A DNA stretch of 64,000 nucleotides from DASUPK01 sp963743575 (lineage in GTDB: Bacteria > Actinomycetota > Thermoleophilia > Solirubrobacterales > 70-9): positions 248,001 through 312,000 of the forward strand of contig CAVUQC010000004.1 in NCBI GenBank assembly GCA_963743575.1. The letters run 5' to 3'. Positions within the stretch are counted from its first letter, which is position 1. The number at the start of each line of letters is the position of its first letter. Under the pieces are notes generated by a model. It was not told the origin of the DNA and searched no databases. It worked only from the letters and a program-made list of their open reading frames with translations. The translations under genes and the position numbers were made by a program. Below are positions 40,951 to 49,094 of this stretch, piece after piece.

Positions 40951-41406
40951 TTGGCCGAGGGACGAGAGACAGCCGCAGGGAGGGAGATCGTCGACCGCAA
41001 CCTCTACATGGTTCTGGCCACCGCCGACTCGGGTGGTCAGCCATGGGCGACGCCGGTCTATTTCGCGCACCGCGACTACCGCGACTTCTTCTGGGTATCC
41101 GAGCCCGATGCGACGCATTCGGTCAATCTCCGCGATCGCCGCGAGGTCGGGATCGTGATCTTCGACTCCACGGTGTCGATCGGCTCAGCCCAGGCGGTCT
41201 ACGTCGGCGGCGTCGCCCAGGAGCTGCCGGCCCACGAGACCGCCGAGGGACTCGAGCTCTTCTCGCGCCGATCGACCGCGCATGGCGGCAATGAATGGAC
41301 GGACGAGGACGTCCGGCCGCCCGCTCGCCACCGCCTCTTTCAGGCGAACGCGGAGGCGATCTACGTCCTGGACGAGCATGACCATCGCGTGGAGATTCGG
41401 CTCTGA
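40951..41406 (+). CDS. pyridoxamine 5'-phosphate oxidase-like FMN-binding protein
   Basis: A 151-residue split-barrel flavoprotein-like sequence (DRNLYMVLATADSGGQPWAT, VYFAHRDYRDFFWVSEPDAT, GIVIFDSTV, EAIYVLDEHDHRVEIRL) typical of the PNPOx-like family of general flavin/F420-linked reductases. It starts with TTG; a CTG overlapping the rhodanese stop is an alternative. Without conserved catalytic residues of true PNPOx I do not claim pyridoxal-phosphate synthesis. It is followed at 4 nt by an oxidoreductase gene. Confidence 0.75.
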   Translation: MAEGRETAAGREIVDRNLYMVLATADSGGQPWATPVYFAHRDYRDFFWVSEPDATHSVNLRDRREVGIVIFDSTVSIGSAQAVYVGGVAQELPAHETAEGLELFSRRSTAHGGNEWTDEDVRPPARHRLFQANAEAIYVLDEHDHRVEIRL

Positions 41407-41410
41407 AGAC

Positions 41411-42352
41411 ATGAAGGCCGTCGTGATGCGAGCGGACGGTGGGCCGGAGGTGCTCGAGGTGCAGGAGGTCGAGCGTCCGGAGCCCCTTCCGACCGAGGTG
41501 CTCGTCCGCGTCACCGCGGCCGGGATCAATCCGGTGGACTGGAAGACGCGCCAGGGAGGCGGGTTTCGGGACGCGATCGGGGACCCGCCGCTGATCCTCG
41601 GCTGGGACATCGCCGGGGTGGTGGAGCAGGTCGACCCGGACGTCACCCGTTTCGCGCCGGGGGACCCGGTCTTCGGCATGCCCTGGTTCCCCCGCCTCGC
41701 GAAGGCATATGCGGAGTTCGTCACGTCCCCCGCCCGCCAGCTCGCTCGAACGCCTGAGGCTCTCAGCGACGAGCAGGCGGGAGGCCTGCCGCTCGCCGGG
41801 CTGACGGCATGGCAGGCGCTTGTCGACGTGGCCGAGGTGGGGGAGGGGACCCGCGTTCTGATCCACGCCGCGGCCGGTGGCGTCGGGCACCTCGCCGTCC
41901 AGATCGCAAAGGGGCGCGGCGCCCACGTCATCGGGACTGCCCGGGAGGAGAAGCACGACCTCCTGCGCGAACTCGGAGTCGACGAGCCGATCGACTACAC
42001 GGCGGGGCCGTTCGAAGGGGTCGTCTCGGACGTCGACGTCGTGCTCGATCTCGTGGCAGGTGAGGAGTACGGGCTGCGCTCCCTTCAGACGCTTCGTACC
42101 GGCGGCCTCTGGCTCTGCATCCCGGCCGACGTGCCCGACGCGGTCGCCGCCGCCGCCCGGGAGCAGTCGAAACGCGCACTCTCGTTTCTGGTCGAGCCCG
42201 ACTACGCCGGGCTCGAATCGCTCGCCGCCCTCGCGGACGAGGGCAGCCTGCGGGTGGTCATCGAGGAGACGTTCCCCCTCGCCCAGGCCTCGGAGGCGCA
42301 TCGGCGCCTCGAGGCCGGCCGGGCGACAGGCAAGATCGTGCTGATTCCCTGA
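41411..42352 (+). CDS. quinone oxidoreductase-like zinc-independent alcohol dehydrogenase
   Basis: A 313-residue MDR-superfamily enzyme. It begins MKAVVMRADGGPEVLEVQEV, with the substrate-domain segment GINPVDWKTRQGG. The NADPH-binding Rossmann motif is VLIHAAAGGVGHLAVQIAK (AAxGGVGxxAxQ). The C-terminus ends TGKIVLIP. No structural zinc cysteines are present, as in QOR/QorA. It probably reduces a quinone or enone with NADPH. It lies in a run of four same-strand genes starting with the rhodanese gene. Confidence 0.9.
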   Translation: MKAVVMRADGGPEVLEVQEVERPEPLPTEVLVRVTAAGINPVDWKTRQGGGFRDAIGDPPLILGWDIAGVVEQVDPDVTRFAPGDPVFGMPWFPRLAKAYAEFVTSPARQLARTPEALSDEQAGGLPLAGLTAWQALVDVAEVGEGTRVLIHAAAGGVGHLAVQIAKGRGAHVIGTAREEKHDLLRELGVDEPIDYTAGPFEGVVSDVDVVLDLVAGEEYGLRSLQTLRTGGLWLCIPADVPDAVAAAAREQSKRALSFLVEPDYAGLESLAALADEGSLRVVIEETFPLAQASEAHRRLEAGRATGKIVLIP

Positions 42353-42446
42353 GGAAGGAGAGAACCCTGCCACGGAACGCGGGATTCACGTGGGACCACT
42401 GGTGTATCTCCGACTAGGCTCACCTCACCCAAGAGAAGGAGACCAC

Positions 42447-42731
42447 ATGGCATACCTGTTGACGCATTTCTGGCCGGGGGCAACTGTGGATCAGTACGAG
42501 GCAAGCATTGCGGCGGTGCACCCTCCGGGCGGTCTGCCCGAGGGACAGACCTACCACGCGGCCGGGCCGACAGACGGAGGCATCCTGATCGCCGCCGTGT
42601 GGGAGTCCAAGGAGCAATCCGACCGGTTCGTCCAAGACACGCTGCTGCCGAGCATGCCCGTCGAGGGGGGCTTTACGGGCCAGCCGGAGGAGCGCGCGGC
42701 CGAGATCGTGAGCGACGGTGTACACCAATGA
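42447..42731 (+). CDS. small dimeric alpha-beta barrel-like protein
   Basis: A 94-residue protein (THFWPGATVDQYEASIAAVH, GILIAAVWESKEQSDRF, TLLPSMPVEGGF) resembling the EthD/ABM-like ferredoxin fold used in small monooxygenases and chlorite-dismutase relatives. A GAAGGAG ribosome site lies 6 nt upstream. No cofactor or catalytic residues can be assigned. It is isolated from the oxidoreductase gene by 94 nt. Confidence 0.65.
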   Translation: MAYLLTHFWPGATVDQYEASIAAVHPPGGLPEGQTYHAAGPTDGGILIAAVWESKEQSDRFVQDTLLPSMPVEGGFTGQPEERAAEIVSDGVHQ

Positions 42732-42784
42732 ACCCGCGGTTTAGGTAGGGCTCCTCACCTCTCCAGTTGATGTCCTGAGGGGAG

Positions 42785-43357
42785 CTAGGCGGGGCGCTGG
42801 TAGACCTGAGTCCGGACGCCGTCCGGGCCGACGGCCTCGTCCTCGACGAGGTTCAGCTTGATCCGGCCGATCCCGTCGGGGAAGAGCCTCTTGCCCGAGC
42901 CGAGGATCGTCGGGAAGACCATCAGCCTCAGTTCGTCGACCAGGTCGTTCTCGAGCAGGGTGTTGACGAGGGTGCCGCTGCCCGCCACCAGGATGTTCCC
43001 GTCGGTCTCGTCGCGGAGCTTGCGGAGCTCGTCGGGGACGTTCTCGGAGATCACGTCGGTGTTCTCCCAGGAGGGGTCGGTGACCGTGGTTGAGACGAGG
43101 ACCTTGCGGCCCTTGTTGATCTTGTCCGCGAACTCACCCTCGCGCGACGGCCAGGCCTCGGCGAAGCCCTCGTAGGTCACGCGGCCGAGCAGCTGGACCT
43201 CGGAGTCCATCAGCTCTTCCATCTTGAACTTGTCGCCCTCGTCACCGCGGTTGTATTCGAAGCTCCAGCCGCCGTGCTCGTAGTCCTCGGCGCCGCCCGG
43301 ATCCTCGATGACCCCATCGACGGAGATGAATTCGGTGACAACGATCTTCCCGCTCAT
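42785..43357 (-). CDS. RibD-C/dihydrofolate reductase-like protein (first paralogue)
   Basis: A 190-residue reductase with the DHFR-like/RibD C-terminal fold. It has VTEFISVDGVIEDPGG, LLGRVTYEGFAEAWPS, ILVAGSGTLVNTLLENDLVD, and VFPTILGSGKRLFPDG. Such proteins are NADPH-dependent reductases of unknown substrate. It is divergent from a large FAD-dependent oxidoreductase gene across 175 nt. The same pair of families recurs 5 kb downstream as an operon, suggesting a functional partnership. Confidence 0.88.
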   Translation of the reverse strand: MSGKIVVTEFISVDGVIEDPGGAEDYEHGGWSFEYNRGDEGDKFKMEELMDSEVQLLGRVTYEGFAEAWPSREGEFADKINKGRKVLVSTTVTDPSWENTDVISENVPDELRKLRDETDGNILVAGSGTLVNTLLENDLVDELRLMVFPTILGSGKRLFPDGIGRIKLNLVEDEAVGPDGVRTQVYQRPA

Positions 43358-43470
43358 TTCGTCCTCCTGTTGTTTCGAAGTTGCCTCTAAGACGGCGCAC
43401 TCCGGCAAAACTAATCGTTCGCCGGGCCCCTGGAGGCCGCCGGACGGTCTTGGTATTAGTTGGGATTCGG

Positions 43471-43497
43471 CGTCACATCGCGGACGCCAGTCTCGTC
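43471..43497 (+). promoter_or_regulatory. ECF41-type promoter upstream of the FAD oxidoreductase
   Basis: CGTCACA-N16-CGTC, identical in its defined bases to the promoter of the sigma gene at 34.7 kb, with the same spacer. Transcription would start near 43504, about 30 nt before the ATG. Confidence 0.6.
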
Positions 43498-43532
43498 AAA
43501 GACGTAAAGCAAATTTCCCGAGGGGGTACAGG

Positions 43533-44909
43533 ATGTCCCAGCAAGAGCAGACCAAGGAACTTCCGATCGAAGAGCTGCGATCGCAGCTCGAGGGCGAGGT
43601 GATCACCTCAGCCGACGATTCCTACGATCAGGCCCGCCGGGTCTTTTTGAAGGGCATCGACCGCGCGCCGCTCGCCGTGACGCGTCCCTTGAACGCCGCC
43701 GACGTCGCCAGGGTCGTGAACGTCGCCCGCGAGGCCGACCTCGAGCTGGCCGTGCGCAGCGGCGGCCACAGCCGCGCCGGCTACGGGACGACCGATGGCG
43801 GGATCGTCCTGGATCTCTCGGCGATGAACTCGATCGATAGCGATACCGAGGCGAAGACCGCCTGGGTCGAGACCGGGGCGACCGCCGGCGAGTACACCAA
43901 CGCGACCGGCGAGCACGGCCTCGTCACCGGGCTCGGCGACGCCGGCTCGGTCGGGATCGGCGGCATCACCCTCGCCGGAGGCATCGGATTCCTAGTCCGG
44001 AAGAACGGGCTCACGATCGACGACCTGATCGCGGCCGAGGTGGTCACCGCCGACGGAGAGATCGTCGAGGCGAGTGAGGACTCGGAGCCGGATCTGTTCT
44101 GGGGCATCCGCGGCGGTGAGGGCAATTTCGGCGTCGTCACCCGCCTTCAGCTGCGACTGCACGAGATCTCGAAGATCGTCGGCGGGATGATCATTCTGCC
44201 CGCGAGCCCCGAGGTGATCACGGGCTTCCTCGACGCCGCCGACGCGGCGCCCGAGGAGCTCTCGACGATCGCCAACGTGATGCTCGCTCCGCCGATGCCG
44301 TTCATCCCCGAGGAGGCGCATGGCCAGCCGATCCTCATGGCGCAGATGGCCTACGTCGGACCGGTGGACCAGGCCGACGGCGTGCTCGCGCCGATCCGCT
44401 CGCTCGCCGAGCCGTACGTGGACATGCTGCGTCCGATGCGCTACCCGGAGCTCTACGACGGGCCGGAGCAGGAGGCGATGTTCGCCTCCGGCGCCAACTT
44501 CTTCACGGAGTCATTGGAGCCGGCAGGCGCCGAGGCGATCCTCGAGCAGCTCCCGAAGTCCACGGCGATGATGAAGGCGGTGCAGATGCGGGTGCTCGGC
44601 GGCGGCCTGGCGCGTGTGGCAAACGACAGCACCGCGTTCGCCCATCGCGACAGCGGCCTCTTCATCAATGTCGCGGCGATGTACGCGGACGGGGCGGAGA
44701 AGGCGGCGCACGACGCCTGGACCGGCGAGACCGCGGTCGCCCTCGGCCAGAACGGGACCGGAGGCTACGTCGGTTTCCTGGGCGAGGAGACCGAGGAGAC
44801 GCTGCGGGCCGCGTACCCGGGCGCGACCTGGGACCGCCTCCGCGAGCTCAAGAGCCGCTACGACCCGGGCAACCTCTTCCGCCTGAACCACAACATCCCG
44901 CCTGCCTAG
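43533..44909 (+). CDS. FAD-linked oxidoreductase, berberine-bridge type (first paralogue)
   Basis: A 458-residue FAD-binding oxidoreductase of the PCMH/BBE family. The FAD site has RSGGHSRAGYG, with His79 at the position for covalent 8-alpha linkage. GDAGSVGIGGITLAGGIGF follows, then NGLTIDDL, where Ile162 replaces the Cys used for the second covalent bond. The BBE C-terminal motif is RYDPGNLFRLNHNIPP. It oxidises an unknown alcohol or sugar-like substrate, with oxygen as likely electron acceptor. GAGGGGG precedes the ATG by 7 nt. An ECF41-type promoter lies just upstream. Confidence 0.88.
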   Translation: MSQQEQTKELPIEELRSQLEGEVITSADDSYDQARRVFLKGIDRAPLAVTRPLNAADVARVVNVAREADLELAVRSGGHSRAGYGTTDGGIVLDLSAMNSIDSDTEAKTAWVETGATAGEYTNATGEHGLVTGLGDAGSVGIGGITLAGGIGFLVRKNGLTIDDLIAAEVVTADGEIVEASEDSEPDLFWGIRGGEGNFGVVTRLQLRLHEISKIVGGMIILPASPEVITGFLDAADAAPEELSTIANVMLAPPMPFIPEEAHGQPILMAQMAYVGPVDQADGVLAPIRSLAEPYVDMLRPMRYPELYDGPEQEAMFASGANFFTESLEPAGAEAILEQLPKSTAMMKAVQMRVLGGGLARVANDSTAFAHRDSGLFINVAAMYADGAEKAAHDAWTGETAVALGQNGTGGYVGFLGEETEETLRAAYPGATWDRLRELKSRYDPGNLFRLNHNIPPA

Positions 44910-44919
44910 GCGCGTGGCC

Positions 44920-45549
44920 TCAGCCCGGCGGGCCGCTGTGCCAGCCCGAGATCGCGCCTGCCAGCGAAATGGCCAGCGCGGCGCCCGCACCCAGCGAGGC
45001 GGCGACGAGGATGCCGCGCAGCCCCGATCCGGGGACATGCCGGGCGCGCGCGCCGCGCCGATAGTCGGGCAACGAGCGGAGCATGTGTGGAAGGTGCCAG
45101 AGGAAGTGAATGCCGAAGGCCCCGGCCCAGACGAAGAACGACGCCTTGTGCAGGAAGAGGAGCTGGTCGGACTTGTGTCCGAGGGAGAGGAGCAGGACGC
45201 CGGTGACGAAGATGCCGACAGTGGTCAGCATCAGAACGGGCGCGAGCAGGCGCAGCGCTAGTGGAGGCGGTCCCTTTTCCACATATGGCCGGGAGTTGGT
45301 GTAGTAGCGGGCGAACCGGTATCCGGTGCTGCCGATCTTGACCAGGACCGGCGGGATCAGCACGAGCCCGATCAGCATGTGGACGCTGAGCAGCGAGTCC
45401 ATCTTCAGGAGCGTGATCCCCTCGGCCATCAGCAGGAGGGTGAGGACCACGGCCGCCGCGACCGTGAGCGCTTCATTGCCATCGGTGCCGCCGAGGCGGT
45501 CGCGCCGCGCCACCGCGGCGCGGCGACGGGTGCCCGCGTAGGTCTCCAT
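44920..45549 (-). CDS. cytochrome b561-like membrane protein
   Basis: A 209-residue protein with four or five helices. His residues fall at haem-ligand positions: SVHMLIGLVLIPPVLVKIGS, and FLHKASFFVWAGAFGIHFLW near the third and fourth helices. The C-terminus ends with a further helix. This layout fits b561/DUF4405-type di-haem membrane proteins. Its partner is unknown. It converges on the FAD-oxidoreductase gene with a 10-nt gap. Confidence 0.65.
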   Translation of the reverse strand: METYAGTRRRAAVARRDRLGGTDGNEALTVAAAVVLTLLLMAEGITLLKMDSLLSVHMLIGLVLIPPVLVKIGSTGYRFARYYTNSRPYVEKGPPPLALRLLAPVLMLTTVGIFVTGVLLLSLGHKSDQLLFLHKASFFVWAGAFGIHFLWHLPHMLRSLPDYRRGARARHVPGSGLRGILVAASLGAGAALAISLAGAISGWHSGPPG

Positions 45550-45672
45550 CGGATCGATGGTGCCCGGGCACGGTCAGCCGGACTTAAGAGCCGGATGAGA
45601 CCCCTCTTAGATTAGACCGGATGGCAGGGATCGAGATCGACGATCAGGGGAACGTCGCCGAGTAGGCGGCGC

Positions 45673-46938
45673 TCAGCTCTTCAGCTTGATCCGCGCCGTT
45701 GCGGTTCCGGCGATGCCGGCGCCGTCGGTGGCCGTGGCGGTCGCTTGGGTGACGAGCTTGCGCCGCTTGGCGAGCTTCTTGAACGCCTTCTTGGTGATCT
45801 TCACCTTCAGAATGGCCGCGGCGCCGGTGGGGAGCGAGAAGCTGGTCGACCCGGCCGTCTTCTTACCAGAGGTCAGGGCGATGGTGCCCTCGCACGACGT
45901 CGGGGTCCCGGCCGGGCAGCCGATCGCGACCTTCGCCCTCCGCTTCTTCACCTTCGAGTTCTGGTTCGAGAGGGAAACCCCGTCGAACGGGTCGAACTCG
46001 TCCGCGCCGATGTCGGTGAGGCCGTTGATGGTCCGCGGCTTGCCGAGGAAGTCGTACGGCCCGTTGAGCGGATTGGTGACGCCGAAGTCGATGGTCGGCG
46101 AGGTCCGGGCCTCGCGGAAGTCGCCACCGGCGGCATTGACGAACACCGGCGGGGTCGTTTTCTTGCTCGTTGCGGTTACGTCCGCGCCGCTGCCGGTCGT
46201 GTCGTCGCTGACGAAGTTCGAGTGATCGGTGTTGACGACCGCGGTGGCCGGGAGGGTCGCGGCTGTCTGGATGTCGGATCCGTTGCCGTGGATGATGAGG
46301 TTGACGGCGGTGATCGTGATGTGGCCGCTGCCCGACGTGTGGTAGTTGATCCCGTTGGAGGACGAGCCGCTCGTCGCTTCGGCCGTCACGTTGCGCAGCA
46401 CCGGGTTGGTGGAGCCCGCGTTGGTGGCGCCGTCGAGGGCAGCGTCGTCGGTGCCGCTGGTCCAGCAAACGGAGTCGATCAGAGTTCCGTAGACGATGCA
46501 GGCGTTGTTGTTGGTCGCATGGACGAAGAGCTGGTCGCCCTCCGCGGAGGCGTCGAGGTCCAGAGGCTCCGGGGTCGAGCCCTCGATCTGCACGTAGCTG
46601 AGGCGGGCCGAGTTTCCGGAGTCGCTGACCAGGAAGCCGGGGGCAAGGTGAATCCGCGGCGCCGGCTGGCCGTGGACGCCGTGTGCATAGGTATTCGTTT
46701 GAACGTTGAGGTTCTGGGAGACCGGGCCGTAGTCACCCGAAGTGATGATGATCTCGTCGCCGTTGTTCTGGCCGGTGAAGGCCGTCTGGATAGTGCACGG
46801 GCTGTACTGGTTGCAGGCTGTGCCGGCTCCGTTCGGGGCCGCATAGCGCTGCGTGGCCTGCGCCGCTGAGGCGGCGCAGAAGAAGAGCGCCGCGCAGACG
46901 GCAGCCACGCTGGTTCCCCTGAATGCTCCCTGGCGCAT
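45673..46938 (-). CDS. secreted beta-helix protein with cationic C-terminal domain
   Basis: A 421-residue secreted protein with a signal peptide (1-28, ending AAQAT) and right-handed parallel beta-helix-like repeats (QRYAAPNGAGTACNQYSPCT start, typical of choice-of-anchor Q proteins; TINGLTDIGADEFDP end). A Lys/Arg-rich C-terminal beta domain follows (VKKRRAKVAIGCPAG, VKITKKAFKKLAKRRKLV, ATARIKLKS). The closing lysine-rich domain resembles those of two kelch proteins in this window. Likely cell-surface or matrix; no catalytic motif seen. Confidence 0.75.
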   Translation of the reverse strand: MRQGAFRGTSVAAVCAALFFCAASAAQATQRYAAPNGAGTACNQYSPCTIQTAFTGQNNGDEIIITSGDYGPVSQNLNVQTNTYAHGVHGQPAPRIHLAPGFLVSDSGNSARLSYVQIEGSTPEPLDLDASAEGDQLFVHATNNNACIVYGTLIDSVCWTSGTDDAALDGATNAGSTNPVLRNVTAEATSGSSSNGINYHTSGSGHITITAVNLIIHGNGSDIQTAATLPATAVVNTDHSNFVSDDTTGSGADVTATSKKTTPPVFVNAAGGDFREARTSPTIDFGVTNPLNGPYDFLGKPRTINGLTDIGADEFDPFDGVSLSNQNSKVKKRRAKVAIGCPAGTPTSCEGTIALTSGKKTAGSTSFSLPTGAAAILKVKITKKAFKKLAKRRKLVTQATATATDGAGIAGTATARIKLKS

Positions 46939-46948
46939 CGTCGGCAGT

Positions 46949-48052
46949 CTAGGCCGGAGGAGGGTCGAATGGCAACGGCTCAAAGCCGAGCAGCCGCTCG
47001 ACGATCTCCGAGATCTCGCTCTCGTTCTGGCGAATCAGCTCCGCGGCGAAGGCCGGCAGGGTCTCCTTCAGGGTCTGTTCGCTCGCGTCGTCCAGCGGCA
47101 GCGACTCCGTGAGCGCCACCTGGAGGCGGAAGTAGCGCGGCCCGTGGCCGAGGTCGGACGGCTGGATGTGCGGGTCGTCGGGGTGATTGAGCAGCGTGTG
47201 GGCCCAGTGGTCGGCGCCGTCGGCCGCCCCGCCGAGCGTCGCTCCCAGGATGGGAGGCTCGCCCTTCTGAGGCAGGATCCAGCCGAGCTTCCCCCAGCCC
47301 TCCACCTGGTCCTGCGAGTAACCGTCCTCATGCAGCCCGGTTCCGATCGAGACCACCAGCAGGTCGTCCTGGTCGAGGTGGTGGGGGTCGTCGCCGAAGC
47401 GCTTCAGGGCCTCGACGATCGCGACGATCACCGGGTTGGCGGCGAAGACGCCGCCATCCACCAGCGCGTGTCCGTCGATCTCGTGCGAGGGGAAGTAGGT
47501 CGGGGCGGCGGAGGTGGCCATGCCCGCGTCGGCGAGCGGGCGGTTGCGGTCCGATTCGGGCAGCTCGCGGGCGCGCCAGCGCTTGAAGAAGTAGGGCTGG
47601 CGGTCGGTCATGTCGTAGGAGCAGACGATCAGCTCGCGGAGGGCGTTCTGGATCTCGGTCGTGCCGAGGCGGCGCTCGATCGCGTCCTGCAGCGGACCGA
47701 GCGTGTACTTGGGGCCGAGCCAGCCCCACAGGGTCTTGATTTTCTGCCACAGGCTGCGGTGGAAGATCCCGGGGCCGTCCTCGACGTAGAAGCTCGCCAG
47801 CTCGTCGGCGGTGACCGCGGGGCGGCTCGGATCCTGCGGGTCCGGCGCCGTCAGGCTGAGCGCGACGAGCCCGCCGGTCGAGGTCCCGGCGAACATCTGG
47901 AAGTAGTCGGAGATGCGGGCCTGCGGGCCGGCGCGCTTCTGGATCCGGCGCTCGATGTCGGCGATCACCAGCGCCGGGATCAGGCCGCGGATGCCCCCGC
48001 CGTCGACGCAGAGGATCCGGAAGCGGTCGGTCGGCTTTGCGTCGGGAGCCAC
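46949..48052 (-). CDS. patatin-like phospholipase
   Basis: A 367-residue cytoplasmic hydrolase with the anion hole DGGGIRGLIPA, the nucleophile elbow FAGTSTGGL (Ser near residue 58), and the catalytic Asp in LVDGGVFAANP. This is the patatin Ser-Asp dyad. Substrates are lipids (phospholipids or acyl esters). GTG start. Patatins also act as CBASS effectors, but no cyclic-nucleotide synthase is nearby, so I do not make that call. It is divergent from an SRPBCC-family gene. Confidence 0.9.
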   Translation of the reverse strand: MAPDAKPTDRFRILCVDGGGIRGLIPALVIADIERRIQKRAGPQARISDYFQMFAGTSTGGLVALSLTAPDPQDPSRPAVTADELASFYVEDGPGIFHRSLWQKIKTLWGWLGPKYTLGPLQDAIERRLGTTEIQNALRELIVCSYDMTDRQPYFFKRWRARELPESDRNRPLADAGMATSAAPTYFPSHEIDGHALVDGGVFAANPVIVAIVEALKRFGDDPHHLDQDDLLVVSIGTGLHEDGYSQDQVEGWGKLGWILPQKGEPPILGATLGGAADGADHWAHTLLNHPDDPHIQPSDLGHGPRYFRLQVALTESLPLDDASEQTLKETLPAFAAELIRQNESEISEIVERLLGFEPLPFDPPPA

Positions 48053-48074
48053 GTGAATATTCTCCAGGGTGTCG

Positions 48075-48503
48075 ATGAATTTCGAAACCAGCGTTTCGAT
48101 CGAGCGGCCGATTGAGCAGGTGTTCGACTACGTCTCGGACCCGACCACCTTTCCCCGCTGGAACTCAGCAGTCCAGTCGGTACGAGAGACTTCTCCTGGC
48201 GCCGACGGCGTCGGGGCGACCTATCTGATGGAGCGACACCTTCCCGACGGCAGGGCAGAGAACGTGCTGGAGGTCGTCGAGGTAAACCGACCAACCCTGT
48301 TCGTAATCCGGACCACCTCTGGGCCGACGCCGTTCCGGTACCGGTACGTACTCGCCAACGAAGAGAGTGCCACCGTGCTGCAGCTCGCGGCCGAGGTCGA
48401 GCTTGGCGGCCTCGCGGGAGCGCTCGGTCCCCTCGCCTCGCGCGCGGTGAAGCGAGGCGTGGACTCCAACTTCGCGGATCTCAAGCGAATCCTGGAGGGC
48501 TGA
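48075..48503 (+). CDS. SRPBCC-family (START/Bet v1-like) protein
   Basis: A 142-residue ligand-binding protein starting MNFETSVSIERPIEQVFDYV, the hallmark of polyketide-cyclase/SRPBCC domains, with DPTTFPRWNSAVQSV and a C-terminal helix (AVKRGVDSNFADLKRILEG). It likely binds a hydrophobic ligand or modifies a small molecule; target unknown. A GTG 6 nt upstream is an alternative start. Confidence 0.8.
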   Translation: MNFETSVSIERPIEQVFDYVSDPTTFPRWNSAVQSVRETSPGADGVGATYLMERHLPDGRAENVLEVVEVNRPTLFVIRTTSGPTPFRYRYVLANEESATVLQLAAEVELGGLAGALGPLASRAVKRGVDSNFADLKRILEG

Positions 48504-48571
48504 GCCCTGGCTCAAGCGATGAGTTTCACCGCCGTGCGGCGTCAATAGGGTGGACTCAGGAAAGGAGCGGG

Positions 48572-49093
48572 ATGAAGGTCCGGACCCGGATGTGCACGAG
48601 CCTCGACGGCTATATCTCGAACGCCGATGGCCTGCCCGTGCAGCTCTCGGATACCGAGTTCGATCCCGAGGTCTACGGGTTCGTCGACTTCCAGGCGAAC
48701 AGCGATGCGGTGCTGATGGGTCACACGACGCTGATGCCCGCGCTCGAGGTGGCAGACCAGTGGCCGTGGTCTGATGTGGAGGTATTCGTGCTCAGCTCGG
48801 AGCGCCCGGACGGAACGCCGGATGAGGTGGTGATCGAGGGCGACCCCGAGCAACTGCTCGAGCGGATCCGCGAGGCGGGCCATGGCGACGTGCACCTGAT
48901 CGGTGGTCCCACCACGATCGAGACTTACCGGAAGCTGAGCGCGATCGACGAGTTCGGCCTCGTCGTCCTTCCGATCTTCGCCGGGCAGGGCATGCAGCTC
49001 ACGCCCGCGATCCAGACCGACGAGCGGCTTGCCCTTCAGTCGGCACGGGAGCTTCCGAGAGGCGCGGTCGAGATCGTCTACGGGAGGCTCTGA
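48572..49093 (+). CDS. RibD-C/dihydrofolate reductase-like protein (second paralogue)
   Basis: A 173-residue DHFR-like reductase (MKVRTRMCTSLDGYISNADG, VLMGHTTLMPALEV, VHLIGGPTTIETYRKLSAID, VVLPIFAGQGMQL). It uses NADPH in related enzymes. AAAGGAG precedes the ATG. One nucleotide separates it from the FAD-oxidase gene downstream, so the two are co-translated. The pair parallels the divergent pair at 42.8-44.9 kb. Confidence 0.88.
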   Translation: MKVRTRMCTSLDGYISNADGLPVQLSDTEFDPEVYGFVDFQANSDAVLMGHTTLMPALEVADQWPWSDVEVFVLSSERPDGTPDEVVIEGDPEQLLERIREAGHGDVHLIGGPTTIETYRKLSAIDEFGLVVLPIFAGQGMQLTPAIQTDERLALQSARELPRGAVEIVYGRL

Positions 49094-49094
49094 G

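Noticed and set aside
45621..45665. 14-codon plus-strand ORF starting at ATG 45621
   Set aside because: Too short, no ribosome site or conservation visible.
46949..48052. Patatin as a CBASS (CapV-type) effector
   Set aside because: No CD-NTase, Cap2/Cap3 or HORMA genes nearby; neighbours are an SRPBCC protein and a surface protein.
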